Source: Lithospermum erythrorhizon (Eukaryota; Streptophyta; Magnoliopsida; Boraginales; Boraginaceae). From it: DNA of 64,000 nt. Below, one piece after another: positions 13,301 to 24,782 of the stretch. Below the pieces are notes generated by a model. The model did no database searches and was not told the DNA's origin. It saw only the letters and a list, made by a program, of their open reading frames with translations. Each line of letters begins with the position of its first letter. Position 1 is the stretch's first letter. The translations under genes and the position numbers were made by a program. Location of the stretch: the NCBI GenBank assembly GCA_019722365.1, contig JADFUC010000733.1:1-64000 (forward strand). Reading direction: 5' to 3'.

Positions 13301-13782
13301 CCGCTCCTGGGATCCTGAGAGGTATGTGCTTCCCTTTTCTATATTATAAACGAGAAGTGATAATTACCCTAAAATCTTATAACCCTTTATTGTAAATTTA
13401 TTAAAGAACAAGAGTATGCTTACCATGAAACTGACACCCAATGAGGGACCCCCTGAGATCATATGTTTTTTTTATAAATTTTAAATTCAATGATGCGCTT
13501 CATTTTTATCTCTCAATGCTCATCATTATGGCCAGACAAGAGAGATTCGTCTGTCGCTGGGTCAATGCATTATCTGATCCTCGGGTTACCCATGAGATCT
13601 GCAGTATCTGGCTTTCATACTGGTCTCAGGTATGACTTATGAGAACTACCTTCTCTCGGTGTTCTCCCTAGCGAACTAGACCCATTGTAGTTATTTGTTT
13701 GTTTTTTTGAATTTGCCTGCAGGCTGACAAGTCACTCAGTCAGAAGCTAGCTTCTCGTCTTAATGTCAAGCCAACTATGTGA
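7370..13782 (+). CDS. CAT: Catalase (peroxisomal), eight exons
   Basis: Haem catalase that splits hydrogen peroxide in peroxisomes. Exons as read: 7370-7378, 7773-7869, 9417-9694, 11403-12179, 12616-12705, 13254-13321, 13536-13629 and 13723-13782. They join in frame to 490 codons, close to the usual 492 for plant catalases. Visible landmarks are VVHARGAS with the distal His (about residue 63), the GNNFPVFF segment with the active-site Asn (about 136-137), and the haem-ligand signature RIFSYADSQ with the proximal Tyr (about 346). The C-terminus is [14 protein letters not shown], the usual region for peroxisome targeting. All introns are GT-AG. Oddity: the expected MDP start (ATG 7362) runs out of frame into exon 2, and only the ATG at 7370 (Met-Leu-Pro) joins in frame. 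The gene is convergent with the U-box gene. I am sure of the family but not of the first exon. Confidence 0.95.
7870..8160 (+). repeat. Tandem repeat (about 97 bp unit) in catalase intron 2
   Basis: Starting at the 5' splice site, a unit beginning tatatatattcatca, then ttttggagtactggaagcc and tagacctcgt, recurs at about 7871, 7970, 8067 and (start only) 8144. Spacings are about 98, 97 and 77 bases, with substitutions and small deletions between copies. It lies wholly in the intron. Each unit start resembles the sequence at the real donor. Confidence 0.75.
8432..8688. mobile_element. Stowaway-like MITE in catalase intron 2
   Basis: Imperfect inverted ends (ctacctccattccaa on the left, ttgaaacgaggggaa on the right) are flanked on both sides by the dinucleotide TA. 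The length is 257 bp, much like the better-preserved 251-bp element at 12879. There is no coding content. The right end is diverged, so the boundary is a best guess. Confidence 0.55.
9850..10640. repeat. Possible non-coding repeat insertion in catalase intron 3
   Basis: This part of the 1.7-kb intron 3 differs in character from the rest. It is AT-rich with many caattaaa-type strings, followed by a GC-richer tail near 10560-10630 (gtggccgccgcttg). It recalls the non-coding block that interrupts the copia element at 62.3-63.5 kb. No terminal repeats or target duplication could be fixed, so both the insertion and its borders are uncertain. Confidence 0.25.
12405..12527 (+). mobile_element. tRNA-derived SINE in catalase intron 4
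   Basis: The sequence ggtgtagtggttagacac resembles a tRNA box A region and ggttcaaatc is a canonical box B, about 40 bases apart as in a Pol III promoter. The flanks do not fold as a complete tRNA, and the segment continues into a short A-rich tail region, so a SINE is more likely than a tRNA gene. An 11-bp direct repeat, aattcttcata, occurs at 12333-12343 and 12528-12538. The right copy sits at the expected 3' end, but the left copy is about 60 bases further out than a normal SINE head. Confidence 0.65.
12879..13129. mobile_element. Stowaway-like MITE in catalase intron 5
   Basis: A 251-bp element with long inverted ends: ctacctccatttcaaatt on the left and aatttgaaatggagggag on the right. 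Complementarity continues through ttggaggtttg and the ttggtcaacc / gttgaccaa pair. TA flanks both ends (12877-12878 and 13130-13131). This is typical of Tc1/mariner-derived Stowaway MITEs, common in plant introns. No coding capacity. Confidence 0.85.
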
Positions 13783-13907
13783 AGATGATCAAATGTAGAA
13801 TTTGTGTATTATCAAAACTGCAATCAGTGTCTGGACAACTATTGTTCTTCATAAGTCAGTGGAACATTTCTGTCTGTAAAATGACTTTATGATAGTAGTC
13901 TGATCCT

Positions 13908-13913
13908 AATAAA
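13908..13913 (+). terminator. Likely catalase poly(A) signal
   Basis: AATAAA lies 126 bases after the catalase stop codon in T-rich 3' sequence, a plausible near-upstream element for 3' end formation. It is the only perfect hexamer close behind the gene. Confidence 0.5.
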
Positions 13914-14529
13914 ATAACTCTCCCAAAGTTTTGAACTTATTTCATAATCAATTTATTTTGAGAATCATAGGGTGCATGTTTCTTGCTGTGTTGTGTGAGG
14001 AATGCTAGGAAGTCTAGTTTGTGCGGAATAGCGATGCGTGGGATGAGAATACTGATTTTCTTTTTATGTTTTGAGAATGAAACAACAAATATAAACATTC
14101 CAATGGTGTCGCAAAGCAATACCTCCATAGATAGCTTCATTATTCCTATACCAGAAAAAGCATTCAACAGTTTTGACTGAAATAAGCCGAGCCACATTCA
14201 TACTCATGGATTGATGGAGAAAAAGAACACATCATGTATAATTTCATTTAGGAGATTCGAAATCTGAATAATCATACAAAACGTTCTGTACACAGGCATA
14301 CTTACCAGCAATAGCTGTTGTTTCTCAAACCAGAAAACCTTAAATGCATCTAAACCCCAAAGTGTGGAAGCGCTAGAAACAATGTTCTATGTTGAGCAAT
14401 AATGCCCCCAATGTCTTTTGAAGAGACTCCTTTCTAAGGGGGTAAAGGGGGAGGGGTTGGATAGTGGGGAACCTTATCCTTGTGATAACATAGTGGTTGT
14501 TATATGTCGAGCAATAGATCTAATAAAAT

Positions 14530-17500
14530 TTAAGCATCGTCTGGAAATATACTAGAGAATTTGGGGATCCTGTCGACATGCTGAAGTGCACGTTCAGCAA
14601 TCTGCCGCGTGCGATAATCACCATGTTGAAAAGCGTCTACAAGGGCTGTACTGACATTGGGATCACTGGAAACATCATAGGCTATCCCAGTATTCCGTAG
14701 AATTCTCTCAACAACCCATACAGATCTCCGTCTCAGGTCTTCTGTTCGTTTCTCCCGTAATATGTCAAGTATAGGCTTGATAGCCTCAGCTTCAAGCAAA
14801 ACCTGAATCCCTTGTTCAGTATCAACAGTATCGTCCAGAATGGTAGATAGAGCAGCAAGTGAGGCTTCAACCACCTTCTCATTAGTATGATCAAGGAGGG
14901 CCACCAACTTTTCGACTGCCTGCCCTTCCAAGAGGCAAAAGGTTTCTTTTAATGAGCATGCCCCTCGATGAACTCTACACAATCCAGTTATCACAAGAGG
15001 ATTACTAAAACAAGAGAATATGGAAAAACGCAAACCAGGCGCTTGTCTTTCAGGCAACTTGGTGAAGTTTATGGATACTTGGGATAGGTTCTCTAAAGCC
15101 CCAGCTGAGGCCATCTGCACGTTGTCCAGACCATTAGTCTGTAGAAGTTCAATGAAGAGAGAAGCAACATTATTGCCACGGCAAAGGGTGACAGCGTCTG
15201 GCTCATCAGCCAAGACAAAGGTAATCCTTGAAAGTACCTTAACCAGTCCTTCTAGGTATGGTGTGACGAAGCGGATTCCTTTCGTCTCTCTTTGACGTAT
15301 TTTCATAATTTGGTAGATAAGAAGCTGAAAGACACCTTCGTCTAGCATTTGCCTAGTCAAAGCCCTATCTCTTTCAGGGAGATCAGCCAAAAGGCCAATT
15401 GCAGCGGCCTGCTCCTCAGTTATCCCAATATTGTCAGATATGATACTGATAAGGCTGCCAAGTTGACCAGACGTCCCACGTAGACACCCAGCTAGTTCCT
15501 GGCTCATATGTGGAGACAGTTTCTGTAATAGTCGTAGGCAAGCCACCCGAAGATCAGTCTGTGGAGCCTCAATAAACTGAACCAAACTGTTGGTAGCACC
15601 AGAGCTTTTAATGGCAGAAACAACACTGAGAAGGGTACTGGGAGAGCTGGTCAGACCAACAAGAACCTGAAGAAGTTTGCATTCTATCGAGGGGCCGGTG
15701 TTACTGATAAGATGAAGAAGGTTATGGATTATACCTTCTGAAACCAGAGTCTGCTTAGGTCCAACCAGTATCGAACTGAAATCACAGCCCGAGTTCACCA
15801 CATTCGCAAGAATAGTAGCAGATACTTCTTTGAGCCTCATGGGCATGTGATTGGAACCAACAGTAAATAGATCCTTGACAAGAGGTGGGAGTATTCCAGC
15901 TTCTACCAGGATTTTCGCACTTTCGTCGTATGATGAGATTTGATTAAGAGCTTTCAAAGCAGCCTCTCTGGACTGTATGTTACCAGTTTTCATAATATCA
16001 ATTAATGTCAAACCAACTCTCTTAGCCACAACGACTTTTACATCATTATTAAGAACGAGGTCACCAAGGAATGCAGCCATGGACAATTTAGTATCTGGAG
16101 AGCCTGCAAAAACATTTGGCAATAAAGTGAACTAGATACTTTACCATGTGAAAATGAAAATCTCGGCCTGATATAATCTAATACTGTCATTTGGGCATTC
16201 CTTCCAGGGCTTCAATGTATCGTTATAGACGAACTTAGCCAAAAATTGCACTCTTCACATTCTTTGTTCTTTTGATTTTTCTTTCCTTTTTTCAGTTTTC
16301 TTCTTTTAGCCCAGTTGTTCATCCCATTTCAATACAACGGTTATACAACATTGCTATGAGCAAGCATATGTACTCCCTAGACATTCAAACAATAGATTAT
16401 AGGAATTTATGTTTCTATAAACATCAAGGGACAATTAACGCCCTACACTGAATCATTGTCTCAGGTACCTGTCCCCTAAACTGATGCCCTCGATAAGAAA
16501 ACAAAGGTTGGCACTTGGAATTTCGTGAATAAAGATTTACGTGGTGAGGTGGTGGCTATCGGTTTAAGGTCCGAGGCGAAGCACATAAAATCCAACTTTG
16601 GAGTGGAGAAGCAGTTTTGGTGGATTGTAGGAGAAAAACAGTACTCTATGTCGCTTCCTATTTAGAGTCTTTTTTGAATAGTTTTGGGTATATGCAGTTT
16701 TGAAAGACCAAGTGCAATAGAACTTGATGATCAGACTGAACGAAGATTTGCTAATATTGATTACAACCAATGGTAACAAATGTGCTACAGCATTTAGTAT
16801 CAAGTGTGTTTTGGCTATCAGAAGTTCAGAACAGAGAATGATCATTCCTTTCGAATTATTTTATTAATTGTTCTTTTTGTCTGTCAAACTTTGTACCGTC
16901 TTTCTAATCCCTCTGAACATTACTTATGTACTCCAATATAAACATATGACTATTAAAGATACATTTTTTGGCATCTCACAGTATTCTTTTGTCCTTATCA
17001 CGAATTAGCGTATAAAAAACATTATGTCCTCAATGAGGCAACGCAAATAAATCAGTGATACTAATCATTATAAAGCACAAAGGTTATGTTTCTCTACGAT
17101 TCTGAGGTAGACAATCATTAAGAAATAACCTGGACAGTGAAAACTATGAAGAGGAGGAGCAATAAGTTAAATTGTGTACCTTCAAGAAGTAGAATAAGAA
17201 GTGGATTCAATCTACCACTTTCAGCCATTTGTCTAACATTGTTCTCACACTTCTCAAGATTACCCAGAGTTTTCTCAGCTTTCTCAACGGTAACAAGATT
17301 TTCTGATTTGCTGCTCGCCATTCCCTGCAAGATGAGGATTGCTCCAGCTACTGAACCGATCTTTTCAGAAAGAGATTCAGACTTGGAAAGCTCATACAGC
17401 AATGAAATAGCTTCTTCTCTCTCTTTGGATTGTTCATGAGATAAGAATTTTACTATGGTCCGCACAGTATCACCTTGAGCAATTATTTCCTGCAAAAGAG

Positions 17501-18157
17501 AACAGCATAAGAGTTAATATAGCCACAAATGGGAGGTTCACAGTTGGAAAATGCACAAGTCTGACATGAACCTGAAGATAAGTAAACAACAGAGTAACAG
17601 ACCTTATTTTCCAAATCATCCTCAATCACCATTTGAAGAGTTTCCAGAGTTTTGCATCGAACTCTTCGACTAGTGCTCTTCAACGAGTCAACAACCATGG
17701 GTATTAGTTCCTGGTTGCGAATCACTTGCTTATTAGATTGATCCTTTTGGCACATATGCTGGATAAACTTCAACGATTGCAAGATATCAATCTCTGCACT
17801 GCCCACAGCAAGTTTTTTGCGGGCCATATCAAGCTGAGCAGCTTCATTCCTAGCATTCCATTCTTGAATGGTACTCCGCAAAGAAATGCTTGGATTCAGT
17901 TCTGTGCTTCTCAATAACTTTAGGGTTAATGGGCAAATAGGCTTACGCCCATTCTCCTTACATTCTTTAAACCACTTCTCGATAGCTTCCCTCTCGAATG
18001 TTATCCCATTTTCTAATGTAACAGGATCTCGCATCACTTGTTTAGTAAGGGGGCATAAGAATGCATCATAGATGGGCTCTATATGTAACCGCTCAAATTG
18101 AGAGCTATATCCTGAGTAGTCGTTGACCTCATAACTTTCATCATAAGTTCCAGCCAT
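14530..18157 (-). CDS. U-box / ARM-repeat E3 ubiquitin ligase, PUB43/PUB44 (SAUL1) type
   Basis: Probable E3 ubiquitin ligase. Exons on the minus strand are 18157-17603, 17489-17180 and 16103-14530. They join in frame to 812 residues, matching the roughly 800-810 of this subfamily. The U-box covers about residues 29-100 (FLCPLTKQVMRDPVTLENG, then CPLTLKLL). The remainder is a long helical armadillo-type repeat region, with characteristic late segments GLCRVHRGACSLKETFCLLE and, near the end, STALVDAFQHGDYRTRQIAE. In Arabidopsis, SAUL1/PUB44 acts at the plasma membrane and restrains premature senescence and cell death. That role is carried over from the family, not shown here. Introns are GT-AG. 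A cag acceptor about 15 bases before the ATG indicates a further intron in the leader. Confidence 0.93.
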
Positions 18158-19400
18158 CTTCTTGAATATCTACCACCTGGGGAAAGAAACACATTACCTT
18201 CATTAGTTATCATTATCTACCCTTCCCAAACGAGTTGTTGAATACTGTGTAAAACTTCAAACAGAATATATACATCACAAGCAAACTAAGTAAGCTCAGG
18301 TGCTAGTGCTACCTGTTTGCTATAATATGTCATCATACACTTTATTAAGACTTATATTTTAAAAAAAATAATAATATTTAAGCTACACTAGTACGTCATC
18401 TCTTACACCCTGCACCACCACACACACACACCACAAAACCATCATTCCATGGAACAGTTAAATCAGTTGATGAGATACTCTTTAACATTTTTGAAGATCT
18501 AAGAAACATGAGTAACTTTCCATGTACTATGGAGTCAAAAAATTTATATTATCTTGCTCTTGGATAGAATGGAATATAACAAAATGGCTCATTACACTAC
18601 CGTGCTTCTTATCTACTGTGAAGTAATAGATGGTGTATTCTCCTTGTGATAACAGTTGCATACTATCCGATCCCCCCTTACCCCGCTTAGGGGTAGCCTA
18701 TTCAAAGATATTGGAGCATGTTAATGTTAATGTTAATATTTAAGAAACATGCGTAGGCAACTAAGGGACTGACTCGGAGAGCCTTTATAAGCTCCTAAGA
18801 AATGAGTACACCGCCATCTACTATTCAATGTTCAGGATAAACAAAGTATCATTAAGAGCATTTTCTAATAACAAAATCAAGAAAGCCAATAATCATACCA
18901 TAATGATCGAATGTCACATAAACATCATGAATTTCAAATCCAAGCAATACAGGTTCAGCTAAATCAGCCTTACTATCATACACTATTCAACTTATTATTC
19001 CAAATCAAGATTGAAGTAAAACATGTGCTAGATATTTCAAATTATCCCAAATACAGGAAAGATGATCATTAACAAACAGAAACAAACAATCCATTATGCC
19101 AATAATACCAAACCAAACCAAACAAAGCCTTATATTATTAAACGGCTATATGAATACAAACAATACTTGCCTTAAAAACTCAAGGGTTCATTTAAAAATC
19201 CAGTCTTTAACCACCCATAACACAATTATTACCCTCTAAAATGTAAATAAAAATATATCACAAATGTACATAACTGAACTAAAAAAATCAAGAATCTTGA
19301 AGTATGGTTGTTTTATGGTGTGAAAAGAAAGATGAGAACACGAAAAGGAAGAAGAAGAAGTGGGAATACAATAGAAAAAAGAAATAAAAAAGAAAGAAAA
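18158..19400 (-). other. Leader region and leader intron of the U-box gene
   Basis: Reading the minus strand, a pyrimidine tract ending in cag lies about 15 bases before the U-box start codon, so an intron probably occupies most of this 1.2 kb. A CT-rich stretch at about 19315-19400 (minus strand) looks like the first non-coding exon. No coding frame of interest is present. The exact donor was not fixed. Confidence 0.5.
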
Positions 19401-19409
19401 GTATATAAG
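19401..19409 (-). promoter_or_regulatory. TATA box candidate for the U-box gene
   Basis: gtatataag on the plus strand reads CTTATATAC on the minus strand, sitting directly upstream of a CT-rich leader-like stretch. It is placed where the first exon of a gene with a leader intron should begin. Confidence 0.4.
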
Positions 19410-19499
19410 AAAACAACAAAATGCCTATTTTATTGCGTGTAAATGGGTTTGGAGTTAAAAGGTAAAACTTAGTTTGACTATGAGAATATAAGTCACCCA

Positions 19500-22400
19500 C
19501 CTTTCCTTACACGGTGATTAATTTAATAATCTCTAATCCATTTTAATTGTTGTTTCTATTTTTAAATTTAATTCATCTTTAAAAATATTTTATAATATTA
19601 ATTTTTTTATTTTTTTAATAATATAATTGTTAATAATAAGATCAAAGATTTTGTCTCGACACGTGAGAAAATCAATTAAACAATTGGGATAATATTTGCT
19701 AATGGCCGCATTTGTGATTTACTCAAGACATACTCAAAAGAAGTCGACATGCATCCCGCTAAAAAGTGGAGGTAACACATGGTAATAACTAATGTCTGTG
19801 ATTTTTATTACAAAAAGATTGTCCAATTAGCTAAATTATCAAAATTAATTTGTAATTTTAATTGGTACCATATTCGTAATACTAAAACATATTGAAAATA
19901 TTTTTTTAATAAAGTTTCATTAAATAATACTCGCTTCTATCCATGTAAAAGATGGTTTAGTTTATTTTTCAAATATTATTAACAAATGTTCTTTTGTGTT
20001 TTTTAATTGATTCACAATAAATGAAAATTATAATGTTAGAATATTTAATAGTATAAGAGGGTGAAAATATTGCATGACATATTTTTCAAAAATATTATAC
20101 ATTATAAAGCAAGAAAAAATATAGTGAAAGTTTGTACTCAACACATCAAAATTATAATTTAGATGATATTTTAGAAATGAATAAGTAAAAGTAGAACCGA
20201 AGATAAACCTGATTTACTTGGCCCAAACGAAATTCCATCTCAAGTGAATTCCTCAAAAGCCTTATAAATCTATAATAAATATAGAAATATTTGAATTGAA
20301 AATTTATAAATTCAAACTATGAAAATTTTAAGCTAAAATACTTTAAATTCGAATGAAGCGGAAAGATATATTTTGAGATTCAAAGAAAAAGAAAAGCATG
20401 AGTCAGCCATTGCCGCTACCACCTGCCCGTCCCCGAGATATTTATGAGCAATCGCGGACATACCGCGACTAATTTTTCTTTAAACCATTTTAACCACTTT
20501 AATACCTGTGATTCTCGCTAATTATCGCACTTAAACCCACGCACATAAGTAATTTAGGGTGCTGGAACCTATCATTCAACTTCTTTATCAGTTATGGAGT
20601 TCCGTTGACTTCCAAGATGCTTGCCACATATTTTTCCGGGATAATTTGTAATTAGGAAATGATTACTCCAACGTGTATTCAGTTAATTCATCAACCTAGT
20701 TCATTAATAGTTCGGACAATCGAAGACGACACAAATTGAAAAAGAGTACGGAAGGAGTTAAACTTCAAAATATAATATTTAATTACATAAAAGCTCCCTT
20801 GGTATATTAAATTATTTTAAAAATAAAGCTAATAATAATAACCATCATCACTCAACCTTGCCCCTGCTCATCATTCCATCACTCAATTTTTAAAGTGTTT
20901 CATTCCATCACCCAACTTCGGACAATTGGCAAATTTGTTCTCGACGTCAAAAAGGCTGTTAAAACACTAACTCCGTAAGGGCATTTTAGTCAAAACATAA
21001 AATAATTAAAAAAAATACAAATGCATTTATTTTAAAAAAACATAAATAAAACCCCACCCCCAACATAACCCCCTACCCCACCCTAATATTACCATAGCCA
21101 AACACCAATCTTTGTCGCCGCCACATCGAGCCCGTGACTCCTCAATTCCAGTACTCTAATTCCGCTCTCTTTCGCTTCAAAACCAAGATTTCGAATTTGG
21201 GCCGCTTCTGGCCCCACGCTCCACACGAAGAAAGCGCCTTTCGACTAAATAATTCTACGAGTTAGTGCTCTTAATCCAATTATTTTGACGTCAGTACCTA
21301 AATTATTAACTGTCGAAATAAAATACTTGAACGAAACACTTTAAAGCTGAAATGATGAATTCACAATTTGCATTTAAAGTCAGCTTTAGATAACATTAGC
21401 CCTTTAAAATACGTTCCCCACAAATTCTGCATCAGTGGTAATTCATTTTTGCACTCGTGTTATATAAAAATTTATACTCTCCTGGCCCCCAAAGATCAAT
21501 ACATATTTCGATTTTTAATAAATGACTTTTTAATTTCAACTCAAATAACTTCTTGTGATATATACTGGTTTCAAAATATCAATACGTAGTATTTTCACCA
21601 TAATTTATTATTGTTGATAATTTTATTCAAACAAAGTTTTGGATGTAAATCAATATCGTAAACTCTATTAATCTTCGAATTACAAAAGCTTAAACGCTGA
21701 CAATATTTCCAGTAACGAGATAAGAGACATTTTAATTAAAAAAATACGTTTCAAGGATCCTAAAAAAGATATATAGTACAAGGGATATGACTGAAAAGAT
21801 ACAAAATTCAAAAATAAAATTGAAAAGATGATAAAATTCACAATAAAGCTGAAAATTAAACGATGCACAACTGGCTAATTAGCCATATAAAAAGTGGTCA
21901 ATTTTATGATTCCCAATCATTAAAAACATTTCGAACTTTCAAGGATCCGATCTAGATAGGCCTTGGTAAATCAAACCCATCAAACATGGACCGGATTTAC
22001 TGTGCTGAAGTTCAACCCAAAGTCTTTTAGCCCATTTTTCAGCTTAATATAAGTCCTCCATTTCAATATTATCTTATTATAATAAAAATTATTATATTTA
22101 GATAATCCATTTGTTTACTCTTGCTTTGATTCCATTCCTCAATCTTGGTCATAAAAAAATTATTATCTCATTTTTATAATTGATCATTTAATTTATTAAC
22201 ATAATTTGTTGTTTTTAATAATCAGATTTTTATTTTTATTAGTTTAATTTATCCTAGTATTGCAATTAATCATTTAATTTATTATAACTTTTTCCTTTCT
22301 TAATAGTTTTATTTTCATTACTTTTATAATTTTCTATCTAAGAAATAATAAAATTAATTAGTATTTTAATTAATAAATTAAATACTTTTAAGATCAAATA

Positions 22401-22537
22401 AATGAAGCCCAAATCTAGGTGGTCAATTACTCAATTTCTCTACTGTGATTGATTTAGTTAAACAAAAAATCAATAGCATAGTGTAGTAAACTAGAAAAGG
22501 GAGAAAAACAAAATAAAAAATTGAGTGTTGTTGTGCA
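19500..22537. other. Intergenic DNA between the U-box gene and the Vma22-like pseudogene
   Basis: Mostly AT-rich with no gene I can support. Two blocks are less AT-rich: 20395-20640, and 20860-21260, where a C-rich stretch (aaccccacccccaac) follows a long A/T stretch. Both look like decayed repeat DNA, but I found no terminal repeats or duplications to define an element. Confidence 0.4.
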
Positions 22538-24782
22538 ATGGAAGAAGAAGTAGAAGTGAAGCACAACATTGAGTCCAGTGAAGATGGAATAAATCAATCA
22601 ACTGAGGAAATTCTGAAGGAAGAAATGAATATGATAAATTTCTTGATTCTATGGATACTTTATCATCTTTATCAACTATCTGTCCTCTTCCCAAAATCTC
22701 CTTTTTTTTTTATCTTATTAATTGATCATGATTTTCTTATGTTGTTGATTTTCATGTTGTTCACATTTTTGCTGATGTTAATATTGTTCAATTGTATAGT
22801 TAAGAGGGGAGGTAATAAAAGTCCAACCACTCAATTTCAATTTCGATATTTGCTTTTAAATTGAAGTCCAAGTATTTTTATATGTTTGTATGATATTTGT
22901 AACTATATGGAAACTTGGGCACCACCATCATTCCCAAAGATTAACAAATTCTTATTTAATTGATTGACACCTAAAATTTTTATTTCTAACAAAAATTATT
23001 AAATTAATATTAAAATATTACACATATTTTTTCAACAAATATATAACACGCAAGTTTAGCCAAAGCTTATTCAGCTCAAAAATTAAAAAGTTCAACCTAT
23101 CTGAATTTTAAAACGTAATAAACCCTTTGCGACTTATAGTATTTTAATGACTTTGGATATTTATTACGATAATATTGATTAACCAAAGTTGCGCCGGGTC
23201 GACAAGACTATAAAATCTCTATCAATTTTGACTTCAAAGCTTAAATAATGATCTTTTCAATTGTATGAGATACCCCTTTAATATAACCCAAATTACCAAA
23301 AAAAGAAAAAGAGTTTTCTTTGATTGATTATTTTGGCTAAAATTTTCTTTAAGCATAAAGCCAACTTTCCCACTTACATTTTTTTTTTGGTTTTCAGCTC
23401 AAAATATATTTTAAGAGAAACCAAGTTGAAAACTCACATGATAGTTTTTCGCAGAAAAAAAGATTGCTTATTATGTTAGTTTTCACCCTTTGACAAAATT
23501 TATATTTAACTTGACACGTTATGTATTATATGGGCATGATAGTGCAAAATCTAAAAGCTTTGAGAGTTTCCTGAACTAGAGAGTTGGCTGGATTTGGCTA
23601 GTACTAGACATTCCATGGGTGCTTTCCCCGGATTAGCAGCGTCTGTTTGGAATCTTCTTTAAAACCACAATGCTGGGTAACTTCAGTGCAAGTAAATTAA
23701 GTGATTAAAGTGAGCCCAATTCAATAACATGTATTTGTTGTAAGATATACCTGCTTTGTAAAGATACCGTAGCCGCCTCAATCACTTGAGCACGAAGCTT
23801 GTTGCTGAGTAATCTGACGGAGTCAGATTCAACACCTGTCTATGGCTCTCAAGTCTGGTACATGCGCTCATGTTGAGAATTTTGGTGCCAAATATAGGTC
23901 TTTTTATTTTCCCATATTTGCTCTTTTTGATTAGCACCGAGCATTTTCTGATGCTCTTGAACTTTGTTGACGACAGAGTCTGAGGAGCAAAGGCCAGAAA
24001 ATCGTAGGTCTTCACCTGTTGTTGATGACCAAGTAAGCACTTCATAAATCATAATTGGGTCACTCATGCTTCTAACCATTATCATTTGTGGACATTCAAT
24101 CAGTATAATGCAAAACTTGAAATGACAGAACAAACATTTGGTTGGTTGTTATCTTAGGTCCATAAAGAACGATTCAAATCACTCTCGATGTTTGGAACTC
24201 TGGTTTCTCCTAAGCTCCGATCTGCTCAACTTTCCTTTGAGACAGGTGAACTTTTTTCACCACACGAGTATTTATTAGTAACGTGAGAGATTCCAGGTTC
24301 ATATTAGAACTTTTTTAAGTACACACATTCCATTTTCATTCTTAGATGATTAGCTTCTGGAATAGTTCACATCTTATTGGGAGCACTCCAGTGGAAGTAG
24401 GAAACCTTTGAAATATATGCTTATGTCTTGAATTATTTGAGATAAGTTGGCTTATCTTTTGTTTTTTGTTGTAAACGCCAATATTGAACATGACATAATT
24501 TATGATTTTGGAACTTTCCATGTTCATTATTTGGTGTCTCCCTCAAAGTTATGTTAAATGAAGCTATATTGGTTTGGTAACTGGACACTATATTTCTTAA
24601 CTCTAGCTTACACCAGCTCATATTTTTTTAAAATAAATTCGACAAGATCCATCGAACGATGTCTTATGCTTTCTCTTTCTTTTGAGACAGCTTTGGCTAT
24701 ACTAGTAGAAGCAGCAAATATGCGAGCCTCTTTGTTGAGTGCTTATGATGAAGTGAGCAAAGGAATGAATGATGCCAAGTAA
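22538..24782 (+). pseudogene. CCDC115/Vma22-like gene, broken copy A
   Basis: Remnant of the plant homologue of CCDC115/Vma22, a factor that helps assemble the V-ATPase membrane sector in the ER. Exon 1 starts at ATG 22538 (MEEEVEVK) and contains a shifted FLDSMDTLSS motif. Exon 2 (about 23573-23700) reads WLDLASTRHSMGA and then loses frame through small insertions. Exon 3 (23977-24032), exon 4 (24158-24245, reading GTLVSPKLRSAQLSFET) and exon 5 (24691-24782, ending SKGMNDAK, stop) are intact and join in phase. Exon 1 also needs at least one frame change before its motif makes sense. As written the gene cannot give the normal protein. Exon 2 and 3 sequence is repeated at 29.8-30.6 kb. The family call rests on remembered motifs. 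Confidence 0.7.
23217..24045 (+). repeat. Segmental duplication, copy A
   Basis: This stretch (intron 1 end, exon 2, intron 2, exon 3 of the Vma22-like gene) is repeated in the same orientation at about 29821-30575. Shared strings include gattgcttattatgt, ggctggatttggctagtact, gacattccatgggtgct and gatgaccaagtaagcactt, in the same order and with similar spacing. Differences are mostly 1-4 base indels and substitutions. Confidence 0.85.

Noticed and set aside
15020..15295. Open frame antisense to the U-box gene
   Set aside because: It lies wholly inside the large U-box exon and has no domain, leader or conserved motif.
20399..20473. Small peptide frame starting MSQPLPLPPARPR
   Set aside because: Only 24 codons, with no homologue I recognise and no promoter or splice context. 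Likely a chance frame in decayed repeat DNA.
22538..22864. Stand-alone 108-residue membrane protein
   Set aside because: Its first half is exon 1 of the Vma22-like gene, and the hydrophobic second half is T-rich intron read in one frame.
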